A DNA stretch of 64,000 nucleotides from JBBECJ01 sp963763325 (lineage in GTDB: Bacteria; Chloroflexota; Chloroflexia; Thermomicrobiales; CFX8), in the NCBI GenBank assembly GCA_963763325.1, contig CAVXOL010000018.1, positions 347,192-411,191 of the forward strand. Reading direction: 5' to 3'. Numbering within the stretch: the first letter of the stretch is position 1; the number at the start of each line of letters is the position of its first letter. The notes below the pieces were generated by a model. That model did not search any database and was not told the origin of the DNA. It worked only from the letters and a program-made list of their open reading frames with translations. Of this stretch, positions 63,845 to 64,000 are shown piece by piece. A program made the translations under genes and the position numbers.

Positions 63845-64000
63845 TGGGAATCGAGTTGCACGCCGTCACCAAGCACTTTGGATCGTTTCTGGCACTGGAG
63901 AATGTTTCGCTCTCGATTGAGGACGGGTCGCTGACCGCACTGCTCGGTCCGAGCGGCAGCGGGAAATCCACCCTGCTACGGGTGATTGCTGGCCTCGAGC
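63844..64000 (+). CDS. cysA: Sulfate ABC transporter ATP-binding protein CysA, N-terminal part (cut by window edge)
   Basis: The ATG at 63844 overlaps the cysW stop. The first 52 codons read MGIELHAVTKHFGSFLALEN and reach Walker A GPSGSGKST before the window ends. It powers sulfate import with CysT, CysW and the binding protein. Confidence 0.85.
   Translation, partial: MGIELHAVTKHFGSFLALENVSLSIEDGSLTALLGPSGSGKSTLLRVIAGLE

Overview
The window is high-GC DNA with bacterial operons, an IscA-type Fe-S gene, a ParA/ParB pair, Pro/Thr-rich surface-protein linkers, a sortase and a leucine T-box. That mix, and the look of the proteins, suggests Chloroflexota, most likely Thermomicrobia. This is an impression from the sequence and not the result of a search.

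Layout. 0-5.4 kb: the start of an MFS exporter gene (minus strand), ftsH with one frameshift, then fabD-fabF of fatty-acid synthesis. 5.4-6.3 kb: a decayed PIN toxin/antitoxin pair. 6.3-13.8 kb: an M20 peptidase, an SDR dehydrogenase, a zinc-finger/membrane/beta-propeller protein (two frameshifts) and a CocE-type hydrolase (two frameshifts). 13.8-19.4 kb: a strongly degraded zone holding an FAD-protein scrap, an SRPBCC gene, a formaldehyde-dehydrogenase-like alcohol dehydrogenase, a royal-jelly/Yellow-family gene, an internally deleted ion-channel gene and an IS3-type transposase remnant. The zone has many +/-1 indels although protein motifs survive.

19.5-26.6 kb: an amphi-Trp protein and parA-parB (minus strand), a cluster of very small ORFs with strong ribosome binding sites, a membrane Ser/Thr kinase, and a convergent pair made of a surface protein with an FPGTG sorting signal and a class F-like sortase. 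26.6-33.5 kb: a leucine operon, leuA-leuC-small ORF-leuD-leuB, behind a T-box with a Leu CUC specifier. A dispersed hairpin repeat sits inside that leader. A DUF692 gene and an IscA-like gene follow. 33.5-45.2 kb: an orphan NarL-type regulator, then an envelope/exopolysaccharide region with a large membrane glycosyltransferase, three GT4-type glycosyltransferases and a nucleotidyltransferase-fold protein, then RDD and Uma2 genes. 45.3-51 kb: a thiolase, a ThDP enzyme, a VOC protein and a Rieske protein with a long helical C-terminus. 51-59.4 kb: a four-gene FtsX-type ABC system (two giant permeases, two ATPases, one ATPase with an AbrB-like tail). 59.6-64 kb: a threonine-aldolase-like gene, tRNA-Thr(CGU), and a sulfate ABC operon (binding protein, CysT, CysW, start of CysA) with four frameshifts in the two permease genes.

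Two themes recur. First, single-base indels interrupt otherwise well-conserved genes, sparsely in ftsH and cysTW and densely at 14.5-18.3 kb. Whether they are base-calling errors or real decay cannot be settled from one sequence. Second, several families of dispersed inverted repeats sit between or inside transcription units.
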